A stretch of DNA of 13,589 nucleotides from an uncultured Oscillospiraceae bacterium (GTDB lineage: Bacteria > Bacillota > Clostridia > Oscillospirales > Oscillospiraceae), in the NCBI GenBank assembly GCA_910587285.1, contig CAJULM010000059.1, forward strand, positions 1-13,589, in the 5' to 3' direction. The translations under genes and the position numbers were made by a program. The first letter of the stretch is position 1. Each line of letters opens with the position of its first letter. The notes under the pieces are model-generated. The model saw nothing but the letters and a program-made list of their open reading frames with translations. It did not search any database and was not told the DNA's origin. This document shows, piece by piece, positions 13,296-13,589 of this stretch.

Positions 13296-13502
13296 TTAAA
13301 TCGACGACAGCTTATCCAAAAACTGCTCAAACCGCTGGCGTTTGATTAGGATTTTTACGCCGTTCTGAATGACAAAGCCGGCATCTAGGTTGCTGTTTAC
13401 CAGCTTTCGCAGTTTCTTTTCTCCAATTCCGAAATAGCGGGAGGCTTCCTCAATAGTGAGACAGAATTTGTCCCTTACCGAAATGCCGATTTCCTCGGCC
13501 AT
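13296..13502 (-). CDS. xis: Tn916-type excisionase
   Basis: A 68-residue protein of the same size as Tn916 Xis (67 aa). LTIEEASRYFGIGEKKLRKL (15-34) is the winged-helix/MerR-like DNA-binding segment and VIQNGVKILIKRQRFEQFLD (44-63) the wing and final helix, both typical of this excisionase family. It should bend the element ends and direct Int to excise. The ATG at 13502 has AAAGG about 10 bases upstream. It lies directly ahead of int, which supports the identification. The genes usual upstream of xis in such elements lie beyond the window. Confidence 0.93.
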   Translation of the reverse strand: MAEEIGISVRDKFCLTIEEASRYFGIGEKKLRKLVNSNLDAGFVIQNGVKILIKRQRFEQFLDKLSSI

Positions 13503-13589
13503 AGTTCACTAGCCTTTCTTTGAAATACCCAGGTCCGCAGGCGGGAGAAACAGGGAAAGGGTAAGCTGTTCCTCCCACCGGGGCCGGTT

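Noticed and set aside
13503..13589. A coding start at the right edge
   Set aside because: No frame with a ribosome site or recognisable motif is visible in these 87 bases.

Overview
The window looks like part of a Bacillota chromosome, most likely a motile gut clostridium of the Oscillospiraceae type (Flavonifractor/Pseudoflavonifractor-like). The reasons are its GC-rich coding sequence, strong GGAGG ribosome sites, a clostridial-type flagellin with a CsrA-family gene beside it, and a Tn916-type integrase/excisionase pair. Genus is inference. Every gene I accept lies on the minus strand, so the window reads right to left. The long plus-strand reading frames are GC-driven shadows.

Right edge (about 11.9-13.6 kb): the int end of a Tn916-family integrative conjugative element, with xis then int. 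It is visibly more AT-rich than the rest, and the element should continue past the right edge. I see no gene in the last 87 bases. Next (10.8-11.8 kb) come a low-molecular-weight protein tyrosine phosphatase carrying an in-frame insertion and a DUF2200 protein, closed by a strong terminator.

Flagellar control region (9.1-10.7 kb): a serine recombinase, then a 229-base intergenic stretch with two near-identical palindromes and a candidate promoter. After that come a small protein that keeps only the recombinase's tail and DNA-binding domain, a divergent CsrA, and flagellin with hairpins in its leader.

Phosphonate operon (1-7.2 kb): seven tightly packed genes follow flagellin. They are a large sulfotransferase-like protein, a CysC-like kinase, a PntC/LicC-type cytidylyltransferase, 2-aminoethylphosphonate (AEP) transaminase, a cytidylyltransferase-PEP mutase fusion, phosphonopyruvate decarboxylase, and the first codons of a PHP-domain protein. 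PEP mutase, decarboxylase and transaminase make AEP from PEP, and PntC should activate it as CMP-AEP.

The most interesting reading is that the kinase and the sulfotransferase-like protein form a PAPS-like route. The kinase would add a 3'-phosphate to CMP-AEP, and the sulfotransferase-like protein would move the phosphonate group onto a surface acceptor. Flagellin immediately upstream is the obvious candidate. The AEP-making enzymes are well supported by motifs. The activated-donor scheme and the acceptor are inference.
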